Assembly: GCF_014650175.1 (NCBI RefSeq)
Contig: NZ_BMUL01000018.1
Location: 1 to 64,000, forward strand
Origin: Streptomyces termitum
GTDB lineage: Bacteria > Actinomycetota > Actinomycetes > Streptomycetales > Streptomycetaceae
Length of the DNA stretch: 64,000 nucleotides
Direction: 5' to 3'
Positions 16,863-23,909 of this stretch are shown here, piece by piece. A program made the position numbers and the translations under genes. The notes under the pieces are model-generated. The model did not search any database, was not told the DNA's origin, and worked only from the letters and a program-made list of their open reading frames with translations. Positions within the stretch are counted from its first letter, which is position 1. Every line of letters begins with the position of its first letter.

Positions 16863-17333
16863 ATGGTGCGTCGAATGGGAGCAGCCGTGGCCGCAGTGGG
16901 CATGGGACTTCTCGTGATCGCCCCCGCGCAGGCCGACAGCACGGCAACTGAGGCCACGACGTTTCGGTTCTCCGCAGGCGGGGCGGTGTGTCTCGCGACC
17001 CCGGAGAGCCCTCACTGGTCCTCGGGCGCCGCCGACCGGAGGATCCTGTTCAAGACTCGCGTGACCTGCGACAGCACATACCCGTCTGTCACTGTCAGGA
17101 TCAAGGGGCGGCTCGAGCGAGGACCACTCATCGGACCGAAGCACATCGCCGCCACCTCCGACCAGACCCAGGTCATCAAGAAGGGCGCGAGCGCAACCTT
17201 CTACACCCCGCAGATCGGCGGTGCGCAGGTTTCTGAGCCGGGTTGGTACACCGGCACGGTGACCGGCCAGATCACCGCCCCGGTCCCGGGCAACATCGAC
17301 GACGGTCATAGCAGGACCGTAGAAGTCCGGTAG
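16863..17333 (+). CDS. Small secreted protein of unknown function
   Basis: The 156-residue protein begins MVRRMGAAVAAVGMGLLVIAPAQADS, a clear signal peptide with cleavage after AQA. The mature part is beta-rich (VTVRIKGRLERGPLIGPKHI, then GWYTGTVTGQITAP) with two Cys. ATG 16863 follows GGAAGGAAG. Nothing identifies a function. About 170 bases before it (16690-16862) hold no gene that I can support. Confidence 0.75.
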   Translation: MVRRMGAAVAAVGMGLLVIAPAQADSTATEATTFRFSAGGAVCLATPESPHWSSGAADRRILFKTRVTCDSTYPSVTVRIKGRLERGPLIGPKHIAATSDQTQVIKKGASATFYTPQIGGAQVSEPGWYTGTVTGQITAPVPGNIDDGHSRTVEVR

Positions 17334-17358
17334 GGCCCGCCGCCTCTACGCTCAGATC

Positions 17359-17631
17359 ATGAAGATCCGCCGAGTCGATCCCCGTGACACGGTCTGGGAA
17401 CAGGACCATGCCCGCTACCGCGTTTACTTCTGGGATGTACCCCGGCTTACGGCCCATGAGTTCGAAGTCGCCGAGGAGTCCGACGCGGACGCGGTTCTCG
17501 CCTGGACCCGCGAGCACGCGGCCCAGCACGGCTGGAACTACACCGTCTACATCGTGATCCAGGACAACGACGGTCCCGGACTCATCCGCCTCGCCGGCGT
17601 CCTCGGCGACCCCTTCACCAGCGGCGTATGA
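17359..17631 (+). CDS. Small hypothetical protein
   Basis: The 90-residue acidic soluble protein (MKIRRVDPRDTVWEQDHARY ... YTVYIVIQDNDGPGLIRLAGV) has an alternating strand/helix pattern. It lies 25 bases after the secreted-protein gene and may be cotranscribed. It resembles small conserved Streptomyces proteins of unknown role. The IS remnant starts nine bases after its stop, on the other strand. Confidence 0.7.
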   Translation: MKIRRVDPRDTVWEQDHARYRVYFWDVPRLTAHEFEVAEESDADAVLAWTREHAAQHGWNYTVYIVIQDNDGPGLIRLAGVLGDPFTSGV

Positions 17632-17640
17632 CCGATTGCT

Positions 17641-17979
17641 TCAGGATGCGGTTCGCAGACGGCGGAGGCATACGAGACCGCAGGCCAGTTCGAGCAGACC
17701 CCGCTGGAGGTCGGCGCGTCGTTCGTAGCGGGTGCGGAGCCGTTTGAACCGGTGCAGCCAGGCGAAGGCGCGCTCGACGGCCCAGCGAACTTTGCCCAGT
17801 CCGGAGCCGTGGGCGACGCCGCGTCGGGCGATCAGGGGTTTGATGCCGCGCTTGCGCAGCAGGCGGCGGTACTTGGCGAAGTCGTAGCCCCGGTCGGCGT
17901 ACAGGCGCCGGGGTTTGCGGCGGGGACGTCCCCGCAGTCCCCGGATCGGCGGGACGGCGTCCGGCAGGGGCGGGATTTC
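17641..17979 (-). mobile_element. IS5-family transposase, C-terminal fragment
   Basis: The frame encodes ~112 residues with the C-terminal DDE-transposase block of Streptomyces IS5-like elements: RLYADRGYDFAKYRRLLRKR, IARRGVAHGSGLGKVRWAVE (holding the catalytic Glu), RAFAWLHRFKRLRTRYERR. The N-terminal half with the first Asp residues is missing, and upstream the frame runs into unrelated DNA. It is a non-functional remnant. Its break point coincides with the stop codon of the hypothetical gene at 17978. Confidence 0.85.
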
Positions 17980-18379
17980 AGAGGCGGCCAGTGGCGGCCG
18001 GCGTGGGAATCGGCGGGGGCCCTTGTGGGGGGCGGGGCTCGTCATCCCCGGACTCCCAGGCGTGGCCGCCGTCGTGTTCTGCGGGAAGGGTGCAGGCGCG
18101 TCGCTGGACGGGGTCCGTGTGCGGGCTCGGCTCTTCGCACGGAAGACGCCGGACGAACCGGATCTCGTCGTCCTCTCCACCCCACTGCGCCCACAGCTCC
18201 GGGTCGGTTCCCCGGGAGTACAGGTGCGCGATGTGCGGGCCGTCGTGCTCCCCGCCCAGTTCGCACCGGCTCACGGCCTCACGGCGCGACGGGTACTCGT
18301 CCTCCGTCGCCCCGGCGGCGTGCAGGGTGCACAGCAGAGCCGGGTAGGAGAGTCGGCGTGCGACGCGGCATGTCTTCAT
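17978..18379 (-). CDS. Hypothetical protein, 3' end probably cut by the IS remnant
   Basis: The 133-residue protein has Cys and His pairs (SRCELGGEHDGPHIAHLY and ACTLPAEHDGGHAW), two similar CxxxxEHDGxH modules that could bind a metal. ATG 18379 follows GGAGA. Its TGA stop lies right at the break point of the transposase fragment, so the original C-terminus may be lost. It is the last gene of a minus-strand group that starts near the XRE gene. Confidence 0.65.
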   Translation of the reverse strand: MKTCRVARRLSYPALLCTLHAAGATEDEYPSRREAVSRCELGGEHDGPHIAHLYSRGTDPELWAQWGGEDDEIRFVRRLPCEEPSPHTDPVQRRACTLPAEHDGGHAWESGDDEPRPPQGPPPIPTPAATGRL

Positions 18380-18521
18380 GGTCGGTTCTCCGTAGGTGAC
18401 GGGGCGGGACCCGGTGCGCGTGCGCGTGGGTCGTCTTTCGGCGGGGGAACGGTGGCGGGGGCCGCCCGGCCGGGCGGGCCTCGTACGGTCCTGTCCGGGG
18501 CCCTTGCGGCGGGGGCGGGAG

Positions 18522-18977
18522 TCAGTGGTCGGCGAGGGACCGGCGCCGTGGCGGGATGTGGCGTGGCGGGGGCGGGGGCTCCAGTTCGGCGGAGTGCCAC
18601 AGTGGCCAGACGCTCAGGCAGTAGACGCAGTCCAGGTCGGGCACGACGAGGGACAGCGGCTCGCCGGAACGGACCAGCACCCATGCCGTGTGCCGCTCCT
18701 CCGGGTACGTCGCCCACACGCGCAGTTCGGCGGGGGCGTCGGGGGCGGGTACGGCTTCCCGGAGCGTGGTCGGCGGCGCCCACGGCGAACGTGCCGGGTC
18801 CGGGTCGAGCCGGGACGCGAGCCGTACGGCCTCGTCCTGCAGCCACCGCAGAGCGAGTACCGGCGAGAGCGTCTGGTAGCGGCCGAGCAGCCACGACGCG
18901 CTCCGGCCGGTACCCGCCACCAGTCCTTCCGCCCTGATCTCCGCCCGGTAGGCGAGGGGGCGCGCTCCTCCGCTCAT
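18522..18977 (-). CDS. Hypothetical protein
   Basis: The 151-residue protein has a helical N-terminus (LAYRAEIRAEGLVAGTGRSA, then LALRWLQDEAVRLASRLDPD) and a beta-rich C-terminus ending in a basic Pro-rich tail. ATG 18977 has an excellent GGAGAGG site. Two Cys are near the end (DCVYC). No family was recognised. It belongs to the minus-strand group divergent from the XRE/DUF397 pair. Confidence 0.7.
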   Translation of the reverse strand: MSGGARPLAYRAEIRAEGLVAGTGRSASWLLGRYQTLSPVLALRWLQDEAVRLASRLDPDPARSPWAPPTTLREAVPAPDAPAELRVWATYPEERHTAWVLVRSGEPLSLVVPDLDCVYCLSVWPLWHSAELEPPPPPRHIPPRRRSLADH

Positions 18978-19069
18978 GCCCGTACCTCTCCTTCCGCGCG
19001 GGGTTCAGCGGGTGACGAGCGGCGGACCGGAGACGCCCCATGCGGTGGGGCGGAGCCGGCCCGCACTTC

Positions 19070-19315
19070 TCACACGGGGTCCAGTCGGATCACGGCCGCG
19101 ACGTCCGCGAACGCGCGGCCGAACCTGTCGTGCCGTGGGTTCAGACCGGTGTGCTGTATGCACTCGGCGTCGACGGGACCGACGTCCGCGTGCGTGCCGG
19201 ACGTCCACTCGCACCCCTCGGTCAGGCAGCGCGCCGTGGCGGACGGGGAGGTCGCGGGGTCCGGCTGAATCCTGTGCAGGACGTACCCGTATGCCCAGGT
19301 CCCCGCCCCCTTCAC
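19070..19315 (-). CDS. DUF7848-like small protein
   Basis: The 81-residue protein shows GTWAYGYVLHRIQPDP, ARCLTEGCEWTSGTHAD and HTGLNPRHDRFGRAF. The paired Cys and the HTGxNPxHxxF ending are the pattern I associate with DUF7848 proteins of Streptomyces, of unknown function. The GTG start overlaps the stop of the preceding gene (GTGA), so the two are translationally coupled. Confidence 0.72.
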   Translation of the reverse strand: MKGAGTWAYGYVLHRIQPDPATSPSATARCLTEGCEWTSGTHADVGPVDAECIQHTGLNPRHDRFGRAFADVAAVIRLDPV

Positions 19316-19569
19316 GGGGCTACCCACGGCACGGGCCGGGTGAGGGTGCGGACCAAGACGCACTCCTCCTTGGTGAGCGGGCGCAGCATGTCCGGCGCCG
19401 CCGTCCACCCCGTGCCCCCGCCGGGGGGACGCAGGTGGCACAGCCTGCCGTCCCACGCGGTCACTCTTCCGAGACGGGATGCCCCCTCGACGGAGTCATC
19501 CGCCATGAACGTGCCGATACCAGGCACCCGCGCCGGCGTCGGGCTCGGACGAGCGTTCTGCTCGCACAC
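19312..19569 (-). CDS. Small hypothetical protein with LRPPGGG motif
   Basis: The 85-residue protein contains LGRVTAWDGRLCHLRPPGGG, TGWTAAPDMLRPLT, a motif found in many small Streptomyces proteins encoded near XRE/DUF397 systems. GTG 19569 follows GGAGAGGAG five bases earlier; ATG 19506 is a weaker choice. It is coupled to the DUF7848-like gene and divergent from the XRE regulator. Confidence 0.7.
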   Translation of the reverse strand: MCEQNARPSPTPARVPGIGTFMADDSVEGASRLGRVTAWDGRLCHLRPPGGGTGWTAAPDMLRPLTKEECVLVRTLTRPVPWVAP

Positions 19570-19583
19570 GACAGCTCCTCTCC

Positions 19584-19641
19584 GTAGTGATTCCACTACC
19601 AGGAGCCACCAGCGTGGCCTACAGTTGACCTCCCTTCAACT
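19584..19641. promoter_or_regulatory. Two inverted repeats between divergent promoters
   Basis: GTAGTG-ATTC-CACTAC (19584-19599) and AGTTGA-7-TCAACT (19623-19641) are both perfect 6-bp-arm palindromes in the 94-bp gap between the minus-strand small genes and the XRE gene. They are likely operators for the XRE protein or for a related regulator. Confidence 0.55.
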
Positions 19642-19663
19642 GGCCCGTTCGGAAGGAAGAGTT

Positions 19664-20503
19664 GTGGTCAACCGTAAAGATCTGGACCCTGCGTCCAGCC
19701 CGAGGGCCGCGTACGGAGCACTTTTACGCAGGTTGCGCGAGCATAAAGGCTGGACGCAGGAAGTTCTGGCCTCGCACTCGTCATACTCCAGCCAACATAT
19801 TTCCGCGGTTGAAACTACCCGCAAGCCACCTTCCCTTCCGTTCTCGGTGCAGATGGACGAGATCCTCGGCACCAAGGGGAGCGTCGACTCTCTAGAGCGC
19901 GAGTGGTACAAGACGCGGCCCGGCCCACTTCTTGAGGGGTTCCCGGAGTACGTCGCCAACGAGGGAAAGGCCGTAGAGATCCGCCTGTACGAGATCGGCA
20001 TCGTGCCCGGCTTGCTGCAGACCCCCGCGTACGCCCGATGCCTGGCGGACAGCAACGTCCGGCGCGGCACCATCACACCCGGGCGAGCGGATCGCCGGGT
20101 TCGCTTCCTCGCGGAACGGCAGGCAGCCCTTGTGCGGGAGCGTCCGCCGATGATGCTGATGGTCCTGGACGAAAGTTGCGTTCGGCGCAGGGTCGGCGGT
20201 CCTGCGATCATGGCCGAACAACTCGATCGGTTGTTGGAGGTCGCCGCCTCGCCCAACACGATGGTGCAGATCGCGCCGTACGAAATGGGCGAGCACAGGG
20301 CACTTGACCTGCCGCTCAACCTGTTGACCATGCCCGACATGACCGTTCTCGCGTATGCCGAGTCTCAGATTCGAGGGCACATGGAGCGCAACACGGACTC
20401 GGTGTTGGCCCTGCTCAAGAACTACCATCAGGTGCAAGCCGAAGCCCTGTCGCAAGCGGCGACGGTGGCCATGATCCGCGAGGTACGAAAGGCTTTCTCG
20501 TGA
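19664..20503 (+). CDS. XRE-family regulator with DUF5753 domain
   Basis: The 279-residue protein has an N-terminal helix-turn-helix (GALLRRLREHKGWTQEVLAS then SYSSQHISAVETTRKPPSL) and a ~180-residue DUF5753 sensor-like domain (EIGIVPGLLQTPAYARCLAD, QIAPYEMGEHRALDLPLNLL). GTG 19664 follows AAGGAAGAG. It overlaps the DUF397 gene by four bases, the standard XRE/DUF397 arrangement of Streptomyces, where the pair acts as a developmental or antibiotic switch or a toxin-antitoxin-like unit. Its target is probably local. Confidence 0.92.
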   Translation: MVNRKDLDPASSPRAAYGALLRRLREHKGWTQEVLASHSSYSSQHISAVETTRKPPSLPFSVQMDEILGTKGSVDSLEREWYKTRPGPLLEGFPEYVANEGKAVEIRLYEIGIVPGLLQTPAYARCLADSNVRRGTITPGRADRRVRFLAERQAALVRERPPMMLMVLDESCVRRRVGGPAIMAEQLDRLLEVAASPNTMVQIAPYEMGEHRALDLPLNLLTMPDMTVLAYAESQIRGHMERNTDSVLALLKNYHQVQAEALSQAATVAMIREVRKAFS

Positions 20504-20688
20504 CGCTTCATCCGCAGTGGTTCAAGTCCTCCTACAGCAACAACGACGGCAACTGCGTGGAGGTCGCCACCAACGTCGCCCCGCAGGGCATCGTCCCCGT
20601 CCGTGACTCGAAGGTTCCCGCCGGTCCGGTCGTGGCCGTCGGTGCCGCCGCCTTCGCCGCGTTCATCGCGAACGTCAAGGAGCAGTAG
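20500..20688 (+). CDS. DUF397 protein, partner of the XRE regulator
   Basis: The 62-residue protein shows the DUF397 pattern WFKSSYSNNDGNCVEVA, then VPVRDSKVPAGPVVAVGAAA and FAAFIANVK. GTG 20500 overlaps the TGA of the XRE gene. Small DUF397 proteins bind or antagonise their XRE neighbour. It is followed by a strong terminator. Confidence 0.92.
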   Translation: MTLHPQWFKSSYSNNDGNCVEVATNVAPQGIVPVRDSKVPAGPVVAVGAAAFAAFIANVKEQ

Positions 20689-20708
20689 CCCGGTCTCCGC
20701 GTACGCGG

Positions 20709-20753
20709 AAAGCCCCGTCCCAGCCCGGATGTTCGGGAGGGGGCGGGGCTTTT
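20709..20753 (+). terminator. Hairpin terminator after the DUF397 gene
   Basis: AAAGCCCCG and CGGGGCTTTT form the base of a hairpin about 20 bases past the stop. Further GC pairs lie inside and a T-run follows. It also marks the right edge of the accessory stretch that separates the kinase from its regulator. Confidence 0.85.
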
Positions 20754-20811
20754 CCCGGGGAGCGCGCGGGTCATGGCGAGAGCGGTGGTCGCCGCTTCGC
20801 TTCCGGCGCCC

Positions 20812-21942
20812 TCACGCGAGGGACGTGTCCGCCGTCGCCGGGAGTTCGGCGGTCAGGCGGAAGCCGCCGCCGGGGGCGGGGCCCGTGGCGAGGGTGCCGC
20901 CGGCCGCCGCGAGGCGTTCGCGCAGGCCGAGGAGGCCGCTGCCGGAGGGGCCGGGCAGGGGGCCGCGGCCGTCGTCGGTGACGGTGAGCCGGACCCGGTC
21001 CGGGCCGCCGGTGACCACGATCTCGCAGCGGGCGGCGCCCGCGTGCCGGACCACGTTGGTCGCCGCCTCGCGGACCACCCAGCCGAGCAGCGCCTCGGCC
21101 GTCGGCTCCAGCGGCGGTCCCGAGCGCCGTACCACCGGCTCCACACCGGCCGAGGTCAGCGCGGAGCGGGCCCGGTCCAGCTCGGTGCCCAGGCTGCCCT
21201 CCCGGTATCCCGTCACGGCCTCCCGGATCTCGGTGAGCGCCTGCCGGCCGACGGACTCGATGTCCGTGATCTGTCCGAGCGCCGCGTCCAGGTCGCGCGG
21301 CGCGAGGCGGCGGGCCGCCTCCGACTTCACCACGATCACGGACAGGGTGTGGCCGAGGAGGTCGTGCAGGTCGCGGGAGAAGCGCAGCCGCTCCTTCTCC
21401 ACCGCGGAGCGGGCCAGCTCCTCGCGGGTGGCCCGCAGTTCGCGGACCGTCTCGTTCAGCGCGAGGATCGCCGCCGTCACCATGGTCGAGATGAAGGTCC
21501 CGTACACGATCCCGATGGAGTCCCAGCCGTCCCGCCAGAAGGTGATCGCCGCGACCGCCACGACCAGCGGGAGGGTCAGGAACCGCAGTTGCCGGCCGCC
21601 CCGGGCGACCGCGCCGAGCGCCAGGCCGAGCAGCGGGAACAGCAGCAGCCATTCGCGGCCGTAGCCGCCCGCGAGGGCGAAGGTGACGGCGGCGAGCGAG
21701 GCCAGCAGCGTCCAGGTGGTCCGGGTGTCGCGGCGGGTCTTGTCGAAGGCGCGGAAGACGATCGCGATGTAGAGGGTGTTGAAGGTCAGCAGTCCGGCCA
21801 TGCCCAGCCAGGGGTTGGCGGCCTCGCCGCTGATGAGGTGGGAGAGCGAGCCCATCCCCATCAGCAGCCAGGGCAGGAGGCTGAGCCCGCTGGGGCCCCG
21901 CTCCTCCCGGGTCTCGCACCGCTTGCGCCACCGCTTTCCCAT
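20812..21942 (-). CDS. DesK-type sensor histidine kinase
   Basis: The 376-residue protein has about six transmembrane segments (~20-165), a HisKA_3 dimerisation helix with the phospho-His in SRDLHDLLGHTLS, and an HATPase domain with the N box VVREAATNVVRHA, DDGRG and GSGLLGLRERL. It lies 15 bases after the ABC permease gene, in the usual order ATPase-permease-kinase-regulator, but the regulator is missing at its end. The solitary regulator at 14556-15188 on the same strand is the probable partner. Confidence 0.92.
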   Translation of the reverse strand: MGKRWRKRCETREERGPSGLSLLPWLLMGMGSLSHLISGEAANPWLGMAGLLTFNTLYIAIVFRAFDKTRRDTRTTWTLLASLAAVTFALAGGYGREWLLLFPLLGLALGAVARGGRQLRFLTLPLVVAVAAITFWRDGWDSIGIVYGTFISTMVTAAILALNETVRELRATREELARSAVEKERLRFSRDLHDLLGHTLSVIVVKSEAARRLAPRDLDAALGQITDIESVGRQALTEIREAVTGYREGSLGTELDRARSALTSAGVEPVVRRSGPPLEPTAEALLGWVVREAATNVVRHAGAARCEIVVTGGPDRVRLTVTDDGRGPLPGPSGSGLLGLRERLAAAGGTLATGPAPGGGFRLTAELPATADTSLA

Positions 21943-21957
21943 GTCCCGCGCCCCCTG

Positions 21958-22701
21958 TCAGACCGTGCGTGCGGAACGACGGTACGAGATCGCGGCGTAG
22001 GCGCCGAAGACCGCGGCCCAGGCGGCGAGCACGGCCAGCGCCGTCGCGCTCGGCGCGCGGCCCTCGGACAGGGCGGCCCCCAGCTCGGCGAAGCGGTGGG
22101 TGGGCGTCCAGGAGGAGAGGGTGGCCAGCCAGCCGGGGAAGAGGGAGACGGGGAACCACAGGCCGCCGACGACCGCCAGGCCCAGGTTGCAGGCCACGTT
22201 GACCACGCCGGCGGTCTGGGCGGAGAGCCGGTAGCCGTTGCCGAGGCCGAGCAGGGTGAAGGGGAAGGAGCCGAGCCAGAGGGCGAGGGCGACCGCCGCC
22301 CAGTGCGCGGGCGCCATCCGTACGCCGTTGACCAGGGCGCCCGCCAGCAGGATGGAGGCGATGGCGGGCAGCACCACGACGGTGCCGGTGAGGGCCCGCC
22401 CGGTGACGACCCGGCGCGGGGTCATCGGGGTGATCCGCAACTGCCGCAGCCAGCCGGTGGACTTGTCCTCGGCGACGCCGGTGCCCAGCGAGAGGGCCGC
22501 GCCCATCGCGCCGTACGCGGCCATGCCGACCATGGCGACGGCCTTGTAGGCGGGGTCGTTCTGCCCGCCGAGGTTGGTGAAGAGGAGGTACATCATGACC
22601 GGGACGCCGATGGTGGAGATGACGAACCCGGGGTCGCGCAGGGCGCGGCGGGTCTCCAGGCCGATGTAGGCGGCGGTGGTGGAGAGGATCGGGGTGCTCA
22701 T
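21958..22701 (-). CDS. ABC-2 type exporter permease
   Basis: The 247-residue membrane protein starts MSTPILSTTAAYIGLETRRALR and has six hydrophobic segments and the ABC-2 motif FPVSLFPGWLATLSSWTPTH near TM5-6. It overlaps the ATPase gene by four bases (ATGA). It would form a drug, lipid or peptide exporter with that ATPase, sensed and controlled by the adjacent kinase. Confidence 0.9.
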   Translation of the reverse strand: MSTPILSTTAAYIGLETRRALRDPGFVISTIGVPVMMYLLFTNLGGQNDPAYKAVAMVGMAAYGAMGAALSLGTGVAEDKSTGWLRQLRITPMTPRRVVTGRALTGTVVVLPAIASILLAGALVNGVRMAPAHWAAVALALWLGSFPFTLLGLGNGYRLSAQTAGVVNVACNLGLAVVGGLWFPVSLFPGWLATLSSWTPTHRFAELGAALSEGRAPSATALAVLAAWAAVFGAYAAISYRRSARTV

Positions 22702-23615
22702 CGGACGGGCTCCGTTTCCGGGGTGGCCGCGCGGCCGCGGGTGAGGGAGAGGAAGACGTCGTTGAGGGCGAGCGGGGCCACTTCCAGGCCCCGGATCGCG
22801 TCCCGGGCGGCGAGGGCCCGGACGGTGCCGTCGGAGTCGTCGGTGCGGAGCCGGGCGCGGTCGCCGCGGATCTCGACCTCGGTCACGCCGGGCAGGTCGG
22901 AGAGGTACGCGGACGGGGCGCCGGCCAGGTCGAAGGAGACGACGGCGCCGCCGGCCGCCCGCTTGAGCTCCTCGGAGGTGCCGTCGGCGACGATCCGCCC
23001 GGCGTCGAGGACGACGATCCGGTCGGCGGCGGTGTCGGCCTCCTCCAGGTAGTGGGTGGAGAAGAGGACGGTGTTGCCGCGCCGGGCGTAGCCGTGCATG
23101 GCCTCCCAGAACTCGGCGCGGGCCTCGACGTCGAGGGCGGAGGTCGGCTCGTCCAGGACGATCAGCTCCGGGTCGCCGGCCAGCGCGACGGCGAACCGGA
23201 CCCGCTGGGCCTGGCCGCCGGAGAGCCGGTCCACCCGGCGGTCGGCGAGGGCGGTGAGCCCGGCGAGGGCGAGGGCGTCGGAGACGGGCAGCGGCGCCGG
23301 GTAGGTCCGGGCGACGAAGCCGACGAGCTCGCGGACGGTGACGCGGGAGACCGCGCGCCCCTCCTGGAGCATCGCCCCGATCCGGCCCGCGAGGACGGCC
23401 TGCTCGGGGGTGCCGCCGAGGAGGGAGATCCGGCCGCTGTCGGGGGTGTCGAGGCCGAGGAGCATGCTGATGGCGGTGGACTTGCCGGCGCCGTTGCGGC
23501 CGAGCAGGGCGAGGGTCTCGCCACGCCGGACGGTCAGGTCCAGGCCGTCGGCGGCGCGGACGGAGCCGTAGGACTTGGTGACCGCCTCGAAGACGGCCGC
23601 GGGTTCGTTCGTCAT
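22698..23615 (-). CDS. ABC transporter ATP-binding protein
   Basis: The 305-residue ATPase has Walker A LLGRNGAGKSTA, signature RLSGGQAQR, Walker B LIVLDEPTSALD, and the switch His in STHYLEEADTAAD. A ~75-residue C-terminal extension follows, as in DrrA-type exporters. It is the first gene of the exporter-kinase operon. Its ATG lies about 100 bases from a CTGACG palindrome that could serve either direction. Confidence 0.92.
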   Translation of the reverse strand: MTNEPAAVFEAVTKSYGSVRAADGLDLTVRRGETLALLGRNGAGKSTAISMLLGLDTPDSGRISLLGGTPEQAVLAGRIGAMLQEGRAVSRVTVRELVGFVARTYPAPLPVSDALALAGLTALADRRVDRLSGGQAQRVRFAVALAGDPELIVLDEPTSALDVEARAEFWEAMHGYARRGNTVLFSTHYLEEADTAADRIVVLDAGRIVADGTSEELKRAAGGAVVSFDLAGAPSAYLSDLPGVTEVEIRGDRARLRTDDSDGTVRALAARDAIRGLEVAPLALNDVFLSLTRGRAATPETEPVR

Positions 23616-23712
23616 GTCTTCGAAGGTACGGAGCGGGGGGCACCCCGCGGCAGGAGCGCGCGTACGGTCCCGGCGGTGACAAATGTCCCGGGTGCCGGCC
23701 CCGCCACCATGT

Positions 23713-23727
23713 CTGACGCATCGTCAG
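23713..23727. promoter_or_regulatory. Inverted repeat CTGACG-CAT-CGTCAG
   Basis: This perfect 6-3-6 palindrome lies in the 294-bp gap between the exporter operon and the MaoC operon, 64 bases before the KstR-type box. It looks like a TetR-type operator. Which of the divergent operons it serves is open. Confidence 0.5.
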
Positions 23728-23790
23728 GAGTCTTGCCGTGCAAGGGTTCCCAACCTCCGGCCCCTCCGCTATACATGGGGGACACCGAAC

Positions 23791-23804
23791 TGGAACGCGT
23801 TCTA
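23791..23804. promoter_or_regulatory. KstR-type box before the MaoC operon
   Basis: TGGAACGCGTTCTA fits TnnAACnnGTTnnA and differs from the box at 9604 by one base. It lies 106 bases before the MaoC start. The shared box joins this operon and the dehydrogenase/thiolase operon into one regulon. Confidence 0.65.
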
Positions 23805-23834
23805 ATCGGCGCGTCCGGGACGGTCCCCGCACGG

Positions 23835-23872
23835 CCTCGGCGCGACCGACGGTGCGGACGGTCGCGCCGAGG
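23835..23872 (+). promoter_or_regulatory. 14-bp leader hairpin before the MaoC gene
   Basis: CCTCGGCGCGACCG (23835-23848) pairs perfectly with 23859-23872 around a 10-base loop. It lies between the KstR-type box and the ATG, so it should be in the mRNA leader. There is no T-run, so it could be an attenuator, a stability element or a protein-binding hairpin. Confidence 0.55.
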
Positions 23873-23909
23873 TCTTCCACTCCAGGGAAAACCGAGGAGC
23901 AGCAAGTCG

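Noticed and set aside
17982..18180. N-terminal extension of the transposase frame up to 18180
   Set aside because: This part is Pro/Arg-rich shadow sequence of the opposite gene, not transposase; similarity starts at 17979.
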